Shown here one piece after another: positions 48,061-60,694 of a stretch of 64,000 nucleotides of DNA. Origin of the DNA: Nectonema munidae (Eukaryota > Nematomorpha > Nectonematoida > Nectonematidae). The translations under genes and the position numbers were made by a program. The stretch spans positions 62,001 through 126,000 of the forward strand of contig JAUIRK010000105.1 in NCBI GenBank assembly GCA_030549495.1, read 5' to 3'. Under the pieces are notes generated by a model. It did not search any database. It was not told where the DNA came from and worked only from the letters and a program-made list of their open reading frames with translations. How positions within the stretch are numbered: position 1 is the stretch's first letter; each line of letters starts with the position of its first letter.

Positions 48061-50125
48061 AGGTTGTTCTTCCAAGAATGGTTCTCTTTTTAGCTTTTCC
48101 TAAAGTGTGTTGTTAATTCACCACCTTTCAAGTCAAAAATTAGTGTAGATTAAATAAATTGATGCATTTTCTATAAACTTGTGGTAGAAAAGGGACAAAA
48201 ATTAGTTTGAATTCCAAAATGACACAATACAAGAAAACGTGTGATTTTTCCTTTTAATTCGGTAAAAAATCTAAGGCGCACGTGTTTGGAAATTTGAAGA
48301 GGAGAAAATAAGCTTGAGATTTTATGTGCTCAAAAAAGTGTCTAGTTTGGAGGTATCAAAGGGTCATTCTTTCGCGAATTCAGCATCGCTAGGGGGTTTG
48401 ATCTTTTTGGCAATATCTGCATTCCAGTTACGCAAGATCTTTCCATATTATACTTCATATGAACGGCTACACCTTCATTGTAAATAAGACAAATGCAATG
48501 GTTATCACATCCAATAAAGGATAAGACTGAGTAAACCAATCTTATTTTGTGTTATAATGAGGTATGCTTTCACCTTCCTTGCCTTTGTGTCATTGGAAGA
48601 TGATTAATTTGTCTCGACAGATCTTTGACAAATCAAGGGAAGTCACACGTGGTTTAATCCTACGTAAAAATTGGCTTGTTTTTCTCTATAAATAAATTTT
48701 ATAAGTGAAAATTTGATATATTTTTTATAAGCGAATATATCAGCCTGAGTGCACCTCGTCGATGAAAGCACTTCAGGCATGCGAGGACGGCTTTCCCGCC
48801 TTTTTCCAAATGAAGAATGGTGCAGGGTGAGCCTACTTTTTTCTTTTTGCCAAGGCTTAGAAGTATTCACTGCAAAGCGCATCATCCCAAACAAGATTAC
48901 ACCCTCGAATTTAACACCAACGTTTGCCTGTCTCTACACACCTGCATTGGCCCTGTGCAGCACATATTTTGCCCGCAAATAAAGACTTGTTCAGAATTAA
49001 TATCTGTTGCTCATGATTGTACCATAAAAACGAAATGAAATTCCTTTTCAAAATGTAAGGAACATAAACATCCTGAGGTCTTAAAATTAATGTGTTCTGG
49101 AGTTGAGAAAGGATGCTCCACGCCTTTTATTCACTCGAGCACACTTTTTAGAATCTCAAAAGTCCCGATAAAATGCATTTTCCTAACACAAATTTTCGGC
49201 AAAACTGAAGAAATTTTAAGATAATAGTAATGCTATACAGCGTTTCCTTGATTTAAAGGTACCCTGCTGTATTTTTATAGTGAATGCACAGTTCGAACTA
49301 TCTGCAAAGAAGCTATGGATTTATGAGACTTATCTTACTCACACCAATGCAGTCATGCTGCTTGAATCGAACTCATGAAGGTTTGACGCTAGGCTGTATC
49401 TCGAGATCTTGTAACGAAACTAGTTATCTAGACAACATTATTCAGGCGCAGGCCTTCAATCATAAGAAGAAGGAGGTTTATTGCTTAATGAATATTTTGT
49501 CATTGGCCTTTTCTTTTCATCTTGCTCGAAATAGCCAGTCGATGATTGGAAGAAGCAAGAGCAAGAAAATATGTCAAGAACAGCTAAAAGCCTAAGCGCG
49601 GTATAGCTATCCATGAATAAAAAGATTGGAATCAACATTTACATACGTATCTTCATAGGTGTGTGCATATAAACATACTGTTTAGATTTGTATTTATTTG
49701 ACAATTTAAGTGAACATTGAGATTTGCTTTAGAACACAACATGTATGCATGAATTATAAAATTTTATATCCATACAAAAATAGGCATAATACATATAAAA
49801 ACATAATGTAAGGAAAATGAATAGAAAATTCACCACTGCAGATATAGTAGCATCTCTTTTATTGCAGGCTTGGTTGCACTTGTTTCGTGTGCTTTGCTAT
49901 ATTAAATCTTTCAATGTTTTCAATAAAAGATTGCTATTCCAAAATTCAATTGCTCTGTATTTGCGAATTTTCGGAACTAGGGGCAGCATGAGAGTGCGTG
50001 TTGCAAGTTTGCTTGAATATCATAATTACTTTTCCCTATTGAAGACAAGGCAATCCTTGAGAAGTTGGGGCAAAGATCACAAATAAACTACACAATTCAA
50101 TTTCGTAAATATGGACTCAACGCGA
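48061..50125. other. Intergenic, no supported gene
   Basis: Open frames at 48749-48982 (ending in a TAA inside CAAATAAAG), 49284-49595 and 49817-50086 match no family that I know. No terminal repeats are seen. Confidence 0.35.
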
Positions 50126-50129
50126 TGCT

Positions 50130-50700
50130 TCCCAGTTGGACGACTTCCATTGACAACTTTAAACGTTGATGCCCTTTGAATGGCACTTTCACAGTGAAAT
50201 TGACCACAATCCTTATTTGAAAAGAGCACGCATTTAGTTTATCTAAATTGATTTTTAGTTACACCCCTTTGAAGTGCATCAAGTGATTTCAAAAGAGATG
50301 AAAGAGGTGCTACAACCTTTACATCATCAACAAATAGATAAATCATTAATGACTGGTGAAAAAAGTGGGCCTAATATTGACCCTGACCCAAAAATAGTTC
50401 CACCAGATTTATAACTGTTTAGTGCGACTTCTTGAAAACGATCATACAAGTAGGACTCTAAAAAAGTAATCCCGTTACTCCAAAATCCCAAGAAAGATCA
50501 TTTAGTTAGAAGAATAGACAATCAAAAGCTTTTGTGAAAAATCTACAAACACAGCCAAAACTTCATCTGATTTGTTCAAATACGCATCAACTGTCTGTGA
50601 AAACGAGCTGTCCAATACTTTTCATAGGAAATTTTATTCTTATACGTGTAAAGTAAACTCTGCTCTGTAATTTCTTTCGAACATTTTTGAAATATTACAA
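50130..50700 (-). mobile_element. Decayed LINE reverse-transcriptase fragment
   Basis: The minus strand reads LDSSFSQTVDAYLNKSDEVL with AVFVDFSQK, then SYLYDRFQEVALNSYKSGG, SGSILGPLF, INDL, DDVKVVAPLS, and later KCVLFSNKD. This is the order of RT blocks from the first Asp (VFVD) through SxLGPL to the (F)ADD motif. Stops and small shifts interrupt it. It belongs to a different group from the RTE-like copies. Confidence 0.7.
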
Positions 50701-51475
50701 ATGACACTGATGGGTAACTTCTGACAAAATTATGGGCGTCTGGTACCACCATCAAAGATTTGAAATACTCGGCAAAACTTTGAACGATAAGCAGGCATTG
50801 AAGGTAATCAATAAATATCTTTCATCATATCGAAAATTAGGACGGCTTATTTAGAGATATGCCATTAATTTCTTCGGTCAATTTTGATTTTATCACTGCG
50901 CACGCAGACTCATTTTTCTAAACTCAAATGTCTTTGATTGCGCCAACTCAAGAAATTTCTAACGCCGTGTCATCCATGTTCTCATATTTCCAATATTCAG
51001 AACATTTATTTACACTTTCCTGACTATCAGATGTTGAGTCTTTGCCATCACCAATGGTTTCTATAGAAAGCAGTATTTTCTCTTATCTGGTGATTTTTTT
51101 ATGAGTATCACGAATCTTTACCAATTTTAACACTTCACACGAAATGCAGCTGTTTCGCTTATGCGTATTGAAAATGATACAGTAAAAAGAGATGTTTGTG
51201 ACTTTAACCCTTGTAAAAAAACCTAACATTAACCCTTTCCTAAAATTGATAGCTGCATCTTTTGATATCATTTTCATGACTGTTGAATGACCTTTCCATG
51301 CCTAAATCTGTCAATCAAAATCAAAAGTTAAACTTTTTCAGCAAAATTCTGACAGTATCTCTAATTAAACTTATTATCTATATTATATACTCGTTTGAAA
51401 ATTTATAAATATATAGTTTGAACACATAACACTTTATAGATTAATTTTTTCAAAATCATGGTTACTTTTTGGGAA
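50701..51475. other. Intergenic, nothing recognised
   Basis: AT-rich sequence between the LINE fragment and the tandem array; no gene is seen. Confidence 0.35.
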
Positions 51476-51477
51476 AT

Positions 51478-52130
51478 GTCAATCAAAATTTTGATTGATG
51501 AGAAATATATCTAATAAATATACCTTCAAATTTTACATGAAATATATTTTTTATATGGAATCGGGCATGCTGATTTCATTTTTGAACTTATTTTTGGAAT
51601 TTAGAAATTGAAAATACCTATAAGTGTGTAACAAACTTGCGGTTTACTTCTAAAATCTGTCTCTGAAAACATTCATTCAAATTTTACTTGGAATATACAC
51701 ATTATTATAACAAATCAACAATCGCAATTTCATTGCTAAATTCTTTTTGCATTTAGAATTTGAAAATGCTAATCAATGTGAAACAAATTTGCGGTTTATT
51801 TTTAAAATCTGTCTCTGAGAACATTAATTAAAATTTTACATGAAATAAACGCATTTTCATATCAAAACAACAATGTCAATTTTTTGCATTTGGATTCAAA
51901 ATTATCAATAAGTGTAAAATAAATTTGTGGTTCACTTCTAAAAATTGTTCCCAAAAACAAAATTTGTGGTTTACATCTAAAATCTGTCTTCGAGAACACT
52001 CATTCAAATTTTACATGAAATACACACATTTTTATAACAAATCAATAATGCCAATTCCAATTATAGATTGTTTTGGATTTAGAATGTGAAAATACTTAAG
52101 CGTGAATCAAATTTGCAAATCAGGTGTTTT
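51478..52130. repeat. Diverged tandem array, unit about 150 bp
   Basis: Units begin with ACAAA(C/T)TTGCGGTTTA at about 51628 and 51783, a short partial unit follows at about 51927, and another starts at about 51960, ending near 52115. A partial unit precedes them. Shared sub-blocks are TCTAAAATCTGTCT, ATTCAAATTTTACATGAAAT and AACAAATCAA. The array starts beside a perfect 20-bp palindrome TCAATCAAAATTTTGATTGA (51479-51498). Confidence 0.75.
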
Positions 52131-52869
52131 ACACATATGTATCCATTTTCAAATAGGCTGATTGACATATGACGCTTCAACTGAAATAAAGGACTTCATG
52201 ATTAAATAGTTATACGTAGCTATATATGCAATTTATTTTGTCACAGAACAAATAGAATTATAAGTAGGCAAAACAAAATTGCAAAAAAAGAAAATATAAC
52301 TGAAAATGAAATAGAACTAAAAACGGGATTTTATACCGAATTCAATGAGGTGATTTTTTTTAATGAAATTAATTAAATACAAAACAAGGACTCTGTAGAG
52401 GCATATTTTGATGCGCATCATTTTATTTGAAGGAGAAAGACAGTTCGTTTATACGTTCATTCACTCTGCAATATCTCGAAACAAGCTGAATCGATCAATT
52501 TAAATAAGTTCCGTATTTGACCATTTTGAGAAAGTTTTATACGTATAATCAAACAATATACAAATGAACAAAGATGATAAATTTGAAACATAATTTATTT
52601 ATAATTAAAATTTGATCGTTTTTTATATCTAATCATTTGGTTGTCGTATCGTTTCCCTAAAATGAAAAATATTTTCACCTCAACATGAGTTTTCTGCATA
52701 AAATTTGCTATTTTATTTAATAATTGCTGGCAGTATTTAAAAAAAAGTGAATGATCTTCTTTATTGAAAACTGTCAAGGATAATAAAAATAGTTTAAAAA
52801 AAAGAGAAAAACTTTATTCGAAAATTTGTCTTTTTGATAAACAAGATTCAAAAACATTTAAAAGAAATT

Positions 52870-53345
52870 TACATTTCTTGGGGTTTTCTCTTTATTAAAA
52901 GCAAAAATAGTACCTGCATTTACTCTTGCCGTGTCTAATAGATAAGAAAAAGCGGCTACTGTCCATTTTTTGTTTTTCTATTTGCGAAATAATTTCTTAT
53001 TCTCTGATCGACTATATCCGTTCCACCCTTGGAAAAATCGTACTGTTTAAAAATTGGACGTTTACTTTTTTCATCGTCTACTGTAATTCCTAAAATGGGG
53101 GGAGGGGGTCTGGAAGTCAAAACTAATACATTTTTCTTTTCTTTTGATTTAGAAAATACTACATAACTATGAATTGATAAAAATTCTCTATCTATATCCC
53201 AGCAAAACTTATAAGAAAATTCATATACTTTGCGGAATACCTTTTCTTCTTGTGTCTATTGTACCGACTATAGTTAATCCTTTTTTATACAGCCAATCAG
53301 CTAGCTCTATAGAGGTATACAAACGGTCAATGGTTAAATTTCGAA
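52870..53345 (-). mobile_element. Decayed piggyBac transposase fragment 1
   Basis: The minus strand reads RNLTIDRLYTSIELADWLYK then KGLTIVGTIDTRRKGIP, and after a frame change YVVFSKSKEKKNVLVLTSRP, KQYDFSKGGTDIVDQRIRNY, and finally FSYLLDTARVNAGTI. These correspond to the TIDRLYTS and GTDIVDQ blocks of the piggyBac DDD core and the following domain. At least two frame changes are present. Confidence 0.8.
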
Positions 53346-53949
53346 CTCTCAAAGATAAATATGCAGTATGATGCCTCTTATAAGTGTATAAGTTCTATAT
53401 AGTTATTCTCAATATATACATCGTTACCTTGGCTACTTGGACGGCAATGTAAGAAAGTTTGAGAAGTTATAACTTCATTCCTCTGAAATAGAAACTTACC
53501 AAATTTTGCATATCTGTATGCACATATAAATGGAATATTCAAAGTTTGAAAAAATTATACATAATATTTAAAAAACATGATGTAATCATGCAAACTCCAG
53601 TTGAAATATAATTCACAGCGTAATTTTCATTCTATGTATGGTCTAAAAATAAAAAAAAAAAAATTTGAACATAAATATATGAATATCAAAATTAATATTC
53701 GTGCCTCATTGGAAATTTTGATACTGAAAAATTTGTTTTATTATAGATTCCAAGTAAAATCTAAACTTCAAAGGGAAAATAAATTCATTTGTGAAATGAC
53801 TAAAAATTTGAATATAGTCTTTGGAGAATAGCATGAAAACAAATCGTTCAAAAATCAGTACAATATATCTGACCGCAAACATACCACAATTTTAAAAAAG
53901 TCACAAATTAATCAAAAATTTTAAAAAAATCTTTATATAACTACTTAAA
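53346..53949. other. Intergenic between piggyBac fragment 1 and repeat R4
   Basis: AT-rich filler without a recognised feature. Confidence 0.3.
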
Positions 53950-54185
53950 CAAAGAGTTAATTTTATCAGTTGGGCTGTCATATGTCAATCAAATTTTTGA
54001 CAAGGTTTGATTGATTTTTTAAAAAAATAAACGTGACCATTGTATTCAGCCTACGTGAAAACGGGTGTATATAAATAGAAAACTTTGTATAACCATTTAA
54101 ACTAAAAGTTCCTTTTTTCAGTTGAGCTGTCATATGTCAATCAATTTTTGACAAGTTTGATTGATTTTTTAAAAAAATAAATGTC
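53950..54185. repeat. Two tandem copies of repeat R4
   Basis: Two ~118-bp copies share GCTGTCATATGTCAATCAA, TTTTTGACAAG and TTTGATTGATTTTTTAAAAA. TCAATCAAA and TTTGATTGA can pair as a 9-bp stem. A diverged single copy lies at about 608-690. Confidence 0.7.
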
Positions 54186-55530
54186 AGGATCAGATTCGCA
54201 ATCAATCATTTAGTAGGTCCATGCGAAAATTTTGTAAAAATTTGCAAGCATTCAAAAAAAACTGAGAGGGGGCTAAAATAGCCCCCGGTCACTGAGGAAA
54301 TGAAAATAGGCCGTCACTAATACGATTAATGCTGGCGCTGATGATGCCAATAATGATTATAATAGGATAATAATAATAATAATAAAGATTTTTTGTTGAG
54401 AAAATGAATAAAATTTGAAATGACAAAAATATGAAGACATGTATGTCGCTAAAAATGGAATTTTATGACATTGCCAACATAATATAATATACAGTAAAAT
54501 CGAGTTATTGCAAACTCGCTATCAATATCAATAATATGCACGAATCTGTCCATTCCCGATCCCCTGGACAAAACTCACTCTTTAGTAATAAATCTTCCTT
54601 GCACAAAGGATAAAATTGTGAAGAAGCATATGGCCCTTTGTTGTTATACAGTTAAATCAATCTTTAGTGTCACCTTATAACGGAGCATGAGATGAATACG
54701 CTTTTATTATAGAACAATAATACCTTTGTACTAATACACCAGCATAGATAAAAAGATACCTTTTATTTTTAACTGCTCAATTATTTTTTCTTTTATAGAT
54801 TCATCTTTTGGAGGTAACTGCACCTTCTCGGCAAAAAAAAAATCGGCAATAGCTAATGATTTTGAAGTGCCCCTTAATATACTGCTAACTTGGTTGAAAT
54901 TTTCGGATAAAATCAAGGATTCCCACGAGAAAAGTGAAACAAAGTGCAAAAAAATAAGAAAGAGTTGTTGAAGAGGTTTTTTTCTTTGGTTCAAAAATGC
55001 TAGATCTCAAAACATTCGTTTCATGGCCGTACTTTTCGCTAAGGCCAAAAAATCTGCCTTTGATTTAGACCATTACAAAATATTACGAGTAAAATTATTC
55101 TTTTTTGAAAATAAAAGTTCAATGTTATACTGTATATTTTTAGCTTTAGGGGTCACTCAGAAATGACATGAACTAAAAAGGGAGGATGAGTTGGGCCAAA
55201 AAAATGACCAATGGTTGAGTAGACAACTCGCCAAAAACTTAGAAGAGATCACGGGTCAAAAGTGAGCAAAAATGAGTTCTCGACATTTGCAACGACCCCT
55301 TATTATCTTAACTCATTGAAAGAGATAATAAAACTAAGTAAAAAAATGAAAGTTATTTTATTGCACTCCTACGGTTATAGTGAAACTCGCTTTGTACGAA
55401 CTAAATAACAGTTCCCCTTCAACTTCGTTATACCTAGGTTCTAATTTCGTTCAAATCTCAAAAACTTCAAGAAATAATTCAGCTTTTCGTTTATATTTCC
55501 CAGAGAATGTTCTTCAAGAGTTTATAATCA
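54186..55530. other. Intergenic with a perfect GC-rich hairpin
   Basis: A perfect stem GGGGGCTA-AAA-TAGCCCCC lies at 54268-54286. An AAT microsatellite follows at about 54366-54386. No gene is seen. Confidence 0.45.
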
Positions 55531-55539
55531 ATCATTGAA

Positions 55540-56455
55540 AAAAATTGAACGAAAATTAAGAGATGACATAAAATTCTCGCATATATATGTTTGGTTCTTG
55601 ATGCTGGTAATCGAAGACAGAATAATAATCTCTCAACAGAAAAATTGTGGTATCGTAAATATGGGCCTCCAATTTTACGAGTTAATAGGCGTCAATATCG
55701 ATACAAGAAATGGAGTTTCGAGAAGAGCTAATGATCAATGATCTCTAATAAGAGCTCCTGGTTGATGCCTAACCCTTTTAATTATTTTTAGAGGACGTTT
55801 CTTCTATTTCCTCAATACATTCCATGCAAGCCTGATAAATACGGAATGAAATGTTTTGCCTATGCCACGCAAAAACTTTTTCTGCTTTGAAAGCAAAACC
55901 TTATTTGGGAAAAGAATTTGATATTCGTCAAGATTGGCGAAAAATGCTGTTTTAGAACTTTCTTCTCCTTTTAATCAAAGGGGTGGAAATATCACAGTTG
56001 ACAATTATTTTATAGAGTTGAACTTGGCTAACAAATTACTGCAAACTTTGCTTACAATAGTTGGCACTGTGAGAAAAAATAAAAACTTTATTCCAGCAAA
56101 TGTGCTTGCTTCAAAATCCAAAACCGTACACAGCTTTCATATGCATCATGATGGCGTTGTTTCAGAAGAAAAAGAAAAATCCGAAATCAATCTTTTTATA
56201 ACCAGACTAAAGAAGGAGTAGACACTTTGGATCAGCTCGTTCATTGCCACATGTCGAAAAGAAAAGCAAAAGGCGTTGGCCAATGTGTTTGTTATAATAT
56301 GTTGGATGCTGCAGCAATATCATCTTTCATAATATGGATTTCCCTCTATCCATCTTGGCAAAAGAATAAAAAATTCAAGCATCGGATATTTCTGGAAAAG
56401 TTGTCCGAACAACTGGTGATGAATCATATTTTAAAGAGAATTAAAAAGAGATAAG
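55540..56455 (+). mobile_element. Decayed piggyBac transposase fragment 2
   Basis: N-terminal-like LSTEKLWYRKYGPPILR at about 55640-55690, then FPQYIPCKPDKYGMKCFAYA at about 55815-55875. Frame 55934-56221 contains GGNITVDNYFIELNLANKLL then LTIVGTVRKNKNFIPANV. Frame 56227-56454 has DQLVHCHMSKRKAKG and YNMLDAAAISSFIIW, then HRIFLEKLSEQL. The block order matches piggyBac through the C-terminal domain. It is broken into several frames. Its residues differ from fragment 1 (VDNYF versus IDRLY), so the two are different subfamilies. Confidence 0.85.
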
Positions 56456-58018
56456 CTTAGAAAGCCGGAACAAAAGGCAGGAACAAACTTGAGTTGAAAG
56501 TCTTTTCTTTATAAAACGAACACTCAGTTGAACTTTCTTTACAATCTAAAAGAAAACGATGCGATATATGCCCATCAGATAAAGATAGCAAAAGTAAACA
56601 AATTTATATTTAATTTTTTTGATAAGTAGTCTTAAGTATGTTTGGATTTTTTCATGTATTATTTGGGGCTTAGAGATAGTTGGGTGAGAAGCTTGACTTG
56701 AATCTTGTATTTTACGGGATTAATCTTCATGTTTTAACGTTTATATCTCTCTACGGTACATTTACTTTTAGGTTTGAAATCTGAATTTACGCACTTAAAT
56801 CAGGGGCGAAAATGATCTTCGCCCCTCCCCCGAATAATTTTCTATAAGTAAGAGTTGCTGCTTGTTTATAAAACATGTATGATGATCGCATTATAGGATG
56901 AAATGATCATTCGAATACATGATAATGTAAGATAAGAGAATAAAAGAGGGAATGCAGACTTTGGAGTCAAACATCATGCCAAGCTGCTCTGAAATTCTTA
57001 TCAAAAATATTTTACAGACGATGTGAGAGCTATATAATAATAATAATAATAATCCATTATTTCAATATGCACACAATAAGTAAGCAATGTTTATCACAGT
57101 GTCTTAAAGGGCCTTGTAGTATTTTGAACAAACAGATGTTGATGATCCACTAGATTTTCTCATCTTCTGTCACAGTGATTCTATTTCTCTTTCTGTCTCC
57201 ACTTTTTCTCTTCCGCTTTCTCTGCTAAAACTCATCACTCAAGCTCTCTTCTTAGTTAAATTAAAAATAAATCTATTTTATCTCATTAGAAACTAGTTTT
57301 TAACGAAATATAAGTTCAATACTTTCAGAACCTTTTTTCATGATTTGGTAAAAATTTAGTTCCATTAATACACCAAACATTTTGCAAAAATGAAAATTTG
57401 TTTATGTTTTTAAATGAGAGAAAAATAGTTTTAAATCGTTAAAATTTTAATCAATGAATATTGTCAGACTCGCGTTAAAAAAAATTTTCAACAAACGTCA
57501 CTTTTAATCTTTATCAGTACGTTTGTTACATTTTGTAACATTTGAAAATTTAATTTTTTCAAGTCAAGAAATTTTTTATCAATAGCTATTTGGGAATTAA
57601 TATTTTGACTAGCTATTCAGTTTAAAAGCAAAAATATTCTATTTGTTTAATATTTGAGCAGAGATATTTTTTATAACGTTCGATTGTTAAATTTAGTAAG
57701 TTACACTGTACATAATTAATTAAATAATTTTTGTTAAGAAAATTTGTTGATTATTATAATAAAAATATATTATCGAAACAAAATGTTTCAGTTGTTAAAA
57801 ATGTACTTGATACGTTGGCTTTTGCTGCTTATAAAAACTTGAAAATATCAAATAAAGTGCCGATAAACTATCTCATTTTTTATGCCTCCTATTATTTTGA
57901 AATTATTCTGAGAACAGACAGTTTCATTTTAAATAGTGAAAATTGCTTTATTAGTTTATTTTGTCTCCTTTCTCTCTTATGTTAATTATGTAGCAAATTT
58001 TTCAATTTTTAGTAAAAG
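56456..58018. other. Intergenic, nothing recognised
   Basis: A short hairpin GGGGCGAA/TTCGCCCC lies at about 56803-56826 and an AAT microsatellite at about 57035-57053. The open frame at 57731-57985 matches no family that I know. Confidence 0.35.
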
Positions 58019-58080
58019 GTAAGGTAAAGGTACCGTGAGTGTGTTTTCATTGACAAGGCACTGATGTACCGCACTGTAGG
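58019..58080 (-). mobile_element. SINE family A tail fragment
   Basis: Contains GTAAAGGTACCGTGAGTGTG and TTTTCATTGACAAGGCAC, the 3' half of SINE A read in the same orientation as the 11524 copy. The tRNA head is missing. Confidence 0.6.
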
Positions 58081-58299
58081 GGATACGTCAAATTAGTTTT
58101 CAAAAAAGTTAAGTTATGTTGTAAAAGTTTTAGTTTTTGTTGAAGCTCTATAACTTTGTCTGATAGACTTTTTTTCCTAAAGTTATTATAAAAGGCAAAT
58201 CATTGCAAAATGTTAAAAGTTATTTTACTTTTTGTAGATTTTTGTAGCCTGCACCAATTTAGTTTTTAAACTATTTTTGAATGATGCTGAGAAAAATGA

Positions 58300-58905
58300 A
58301 GTAATGCAATCTTAATTTATTGTTTGATTTTTGGTTGCACAATTTTATCTTTACTTTATACCCTTTTTGAGAGTCTAACTAACTTACACTTATTCTTATA
58401 CACTAAAAAGAATGAAAAAATTTTAACACCAAGTTTTAAAACTTTAGTTCTGTTTTACATTTTTGATAAAAATTACCTCAGAAAAGTTATGTAATTTGGA
58501 TGTGTTTTTTTTATTTATTTTTCTCAATAAAACATTTTTTAGGAAGACTATTTTTTACATTTTTTAGGCTGTCAAATATTTTTAAAATAAAATGTCAGCA
58601 GCTGATATCAAATCCAGAAGTTTTTTTCTTTTCTCAGATGAAACTTTTTCAGACATAATGGTAAAAAGCAAAATAAATCGACAAGAGTAGTAAATATTAC
58701 AAGAACCAAAGTGAACTTTCGTGAAAAAATAAACCAAAAACTAAGCGAATATTTCTATACTTTTTTTGAAGCGGACCGATGCGAATACCTTCTCGCTACG
58801 CCCCTGAACGCAATCTTAATTTTTTGTTTGCACAATTTTATAATGAAAAAATTGTAATACCAAGTTTTCTAACTTTAGTTCTGTTTTACATTTTTCATTT
58901 TTTAA
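58300..58905. repeat. Direct duplication around a possible hAT-like end
   Basis: About 58300-58470 and 58805-58905 share GCAATCTTAATTT, TTGCACAATTTTAT, AATGAAAAAATT and ACTTTAGTTCTGTTTTACAT. Just before the second copy is CTCGCTACGCCCCTG (58793-58807), which read outwards is CAGGGGCGTAGCGAG, a hAT-like terminus. The opposite terminus was not found. Confidence 0.5.
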
Positions 58906-59249
58906 AAAGAAGGCACAACTGAAAATAAATGAATGATTTTTTTCATTCAATGAAATTTCCAATTTTTTTATTGTTAATTGATATCTTTACCCTTTTTCGA
59001 TAGATAAATAGATTTAAATAGATGTTGCGCATCTATTTGAAGTGAGAAAAAAGGATTCATTATTGACTTTAAGCTTAATAGGGCGGGGGCTAAAGTTTAC
59101 ATTAGGTTTAATTAAGAATGAAATAGAATAGACAAGAGAGGAGTAGGAATTCTGAAAAATTTATTGTCTTTTTTGTAAGATGCTTGTCCGCCCCCTCGAA
59201 TAATTTCAAGGATGTGCGCCCCTGAATCAATCACATTTTTTTCATACAA

Positions 59250-59578
59250 ACATAGCAGTGTGTCTAGTAGACTCTTTTCCTTCAGACTACATTCATTCAT
59301 ATAAAACTCTCCAACCTTCAATTATTTGTTTTCAGTTGTTTTCTCTATCAATCAAATATCCTTTCATCAATTCCTGTAATGTGCCTGATAGACTACTTCA
59401 TTTTCAATGCGCTGGAAGTATAGTATTTATCTTTCAATTTTGTAAAAAAATATAAAGTAGTCTTATAAATTTGGATATGCGCTGAATACACTCTATTTTA
59501 AAGGATTGATTGAATATTTGGCCTCCCGTGGTATTTTCAGACCAGTGTGAAAATTGCAAAAAAAAATTCGGCCCTCAA
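59250..59578 (-). repeat. Dispersed repeat R3, inverted copy
   Basis: Reverse complement of 5905-6295, with long identical stretches. It lacks the extra ~70-bp segment in that copy. On both sides lie related sequences ending in GATGTGCGCCC (about 59207-59222 and 59589-59599). Confidence 0.7.
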
Positions 59579-59599
59579 TAATTTTGAGGATGTGCGCCC

Positions 59600-59894
59600 A
59601 GAGCCTGCGCTACCTATTAAATTTTGGGGCACAAGCCCCCAACTATTTTTCAAGCCCCCCCCCCCAGCTAATTTTTAAGCTCCCCTAAAAAATTTTTCAT
59701 TACCATAAAAAAATATGACAATCATCTAGCATTCATAATAATTTCTTTCATGAAAATGTAATCTGTATAGATATGGCTTGACAAATACATCATGTGTTTT
59801 CTTTTCCCCTTGAAGTAGATTAATATGATAGTTCAAAAATTAGCGCCCCAATGAAGCCCCCCCCCCTAAAATTTTTGCTTAGCGCGGGCACTAT
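59600..59894. mobile_element. Nonautonomous DNA transposon inserted in another repeat
   Basis: 295 bp with imperfect inverted ends (AGAGCCTGCGCTA and, from the right end inwards, ATAGTGCCCGCGCTA) and C-rich subterminal runs. It is flanked by the 8-bp duplication GTGCGCCC (59592-59599 and 59895-59902). The unfilled form of the target repeat, GGATGTGCGCCCCTGAA, is present at about 59210-59226. This suggests hAT-type insertion; no coding sequence. Confidence 0.7.
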
Positions 59895-60296
59895 GTGCGC
59901 CCCTAACTTAAATATCGATTTCATGAGATAATCATTAGAGCAGCTAGAATTTCGCAGTTTATAATAGTTCTTTTAAATAATATTAAAGATCTCTCGTTTA
60001 TTTTATAAAGCTAGATCCCGATTTTTCTTATGAGAATAGTCTTTAGTATCCTCTTCTAGATACTTTATAACTTTAATATTATCAAATAAATCACTAGACT
60101 CGTTCTTCATTTCAGAAATAGACAGTGAAGACTCAATCTCTGATTTTACGAAAAGAGCTTTAGTGTAATCTTAGATGCATTTTTAGACATAGCATTGTCA
60201 TAACTAGATTTTTGAAAAATATTTGGCTTAAAAAATTGATTCAATTTAGCATCTATTTTGGTTACCATGTAAAGTTGTGAAAGCAAGACTCTAAAC

Positions 60297-60694
60297 CAGG
60301 GGCCGGGAACCTTTTTGACTAAAAGAGCCCAAAAAAGACATATTTTAAAATCTAATCCTCTGAGAGCCATATATATTTTTAAATACTGATTACAATTAAA
60401 TGGAAAAAGAAGACCAACAATTTTATAGTATAATAAGACTCTGAATTTATTTTAAACAACATTGTTTTATCAAAGTTATTTATTAATAAGCAAAATCTGC
60501 ATCATCATCAGCTTTATTTGTGTCATCGTGATTCGTAATGATGACGAAATTAAGAGAGTGTAGAATTGGCAAGAAGGATATGCATTATCGCAATACCTCC
60601 CTTTATCCTGAAGGCCACCTAATTTATTTGAGAGCCAGATGCAGTCATCAAAAGAGCCATGTCTGGCTCGCGAGCCATAGGTTCCCGACCCCTG
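60297..60694. mobile_element. Nonautonomous hAT transposon with perfect target duplication (398 bp)
   Basis: Left end CAGGGGCCGGGAACCT; the right end, read inwards, is CAGGGGTCGGGAACCTATGG. The 15-bp inverted repeat has one mismatch. Perfect 8-bp duplication CTCTAAAC at 60289-60296 and 60695-60702. The subterminal sequence is rich in GAGCCA/TGGCTC motifs. There is no transposase; the open frame inside is chance. Confidence 0.9.

Noticed and set aside
48749-48982. 77-aa frame ending in a stop within CAAATAAAG
   Set aside because: The stop/polyA overlap resembles the real genes, but there is no family match and the antisense frame is equally open.
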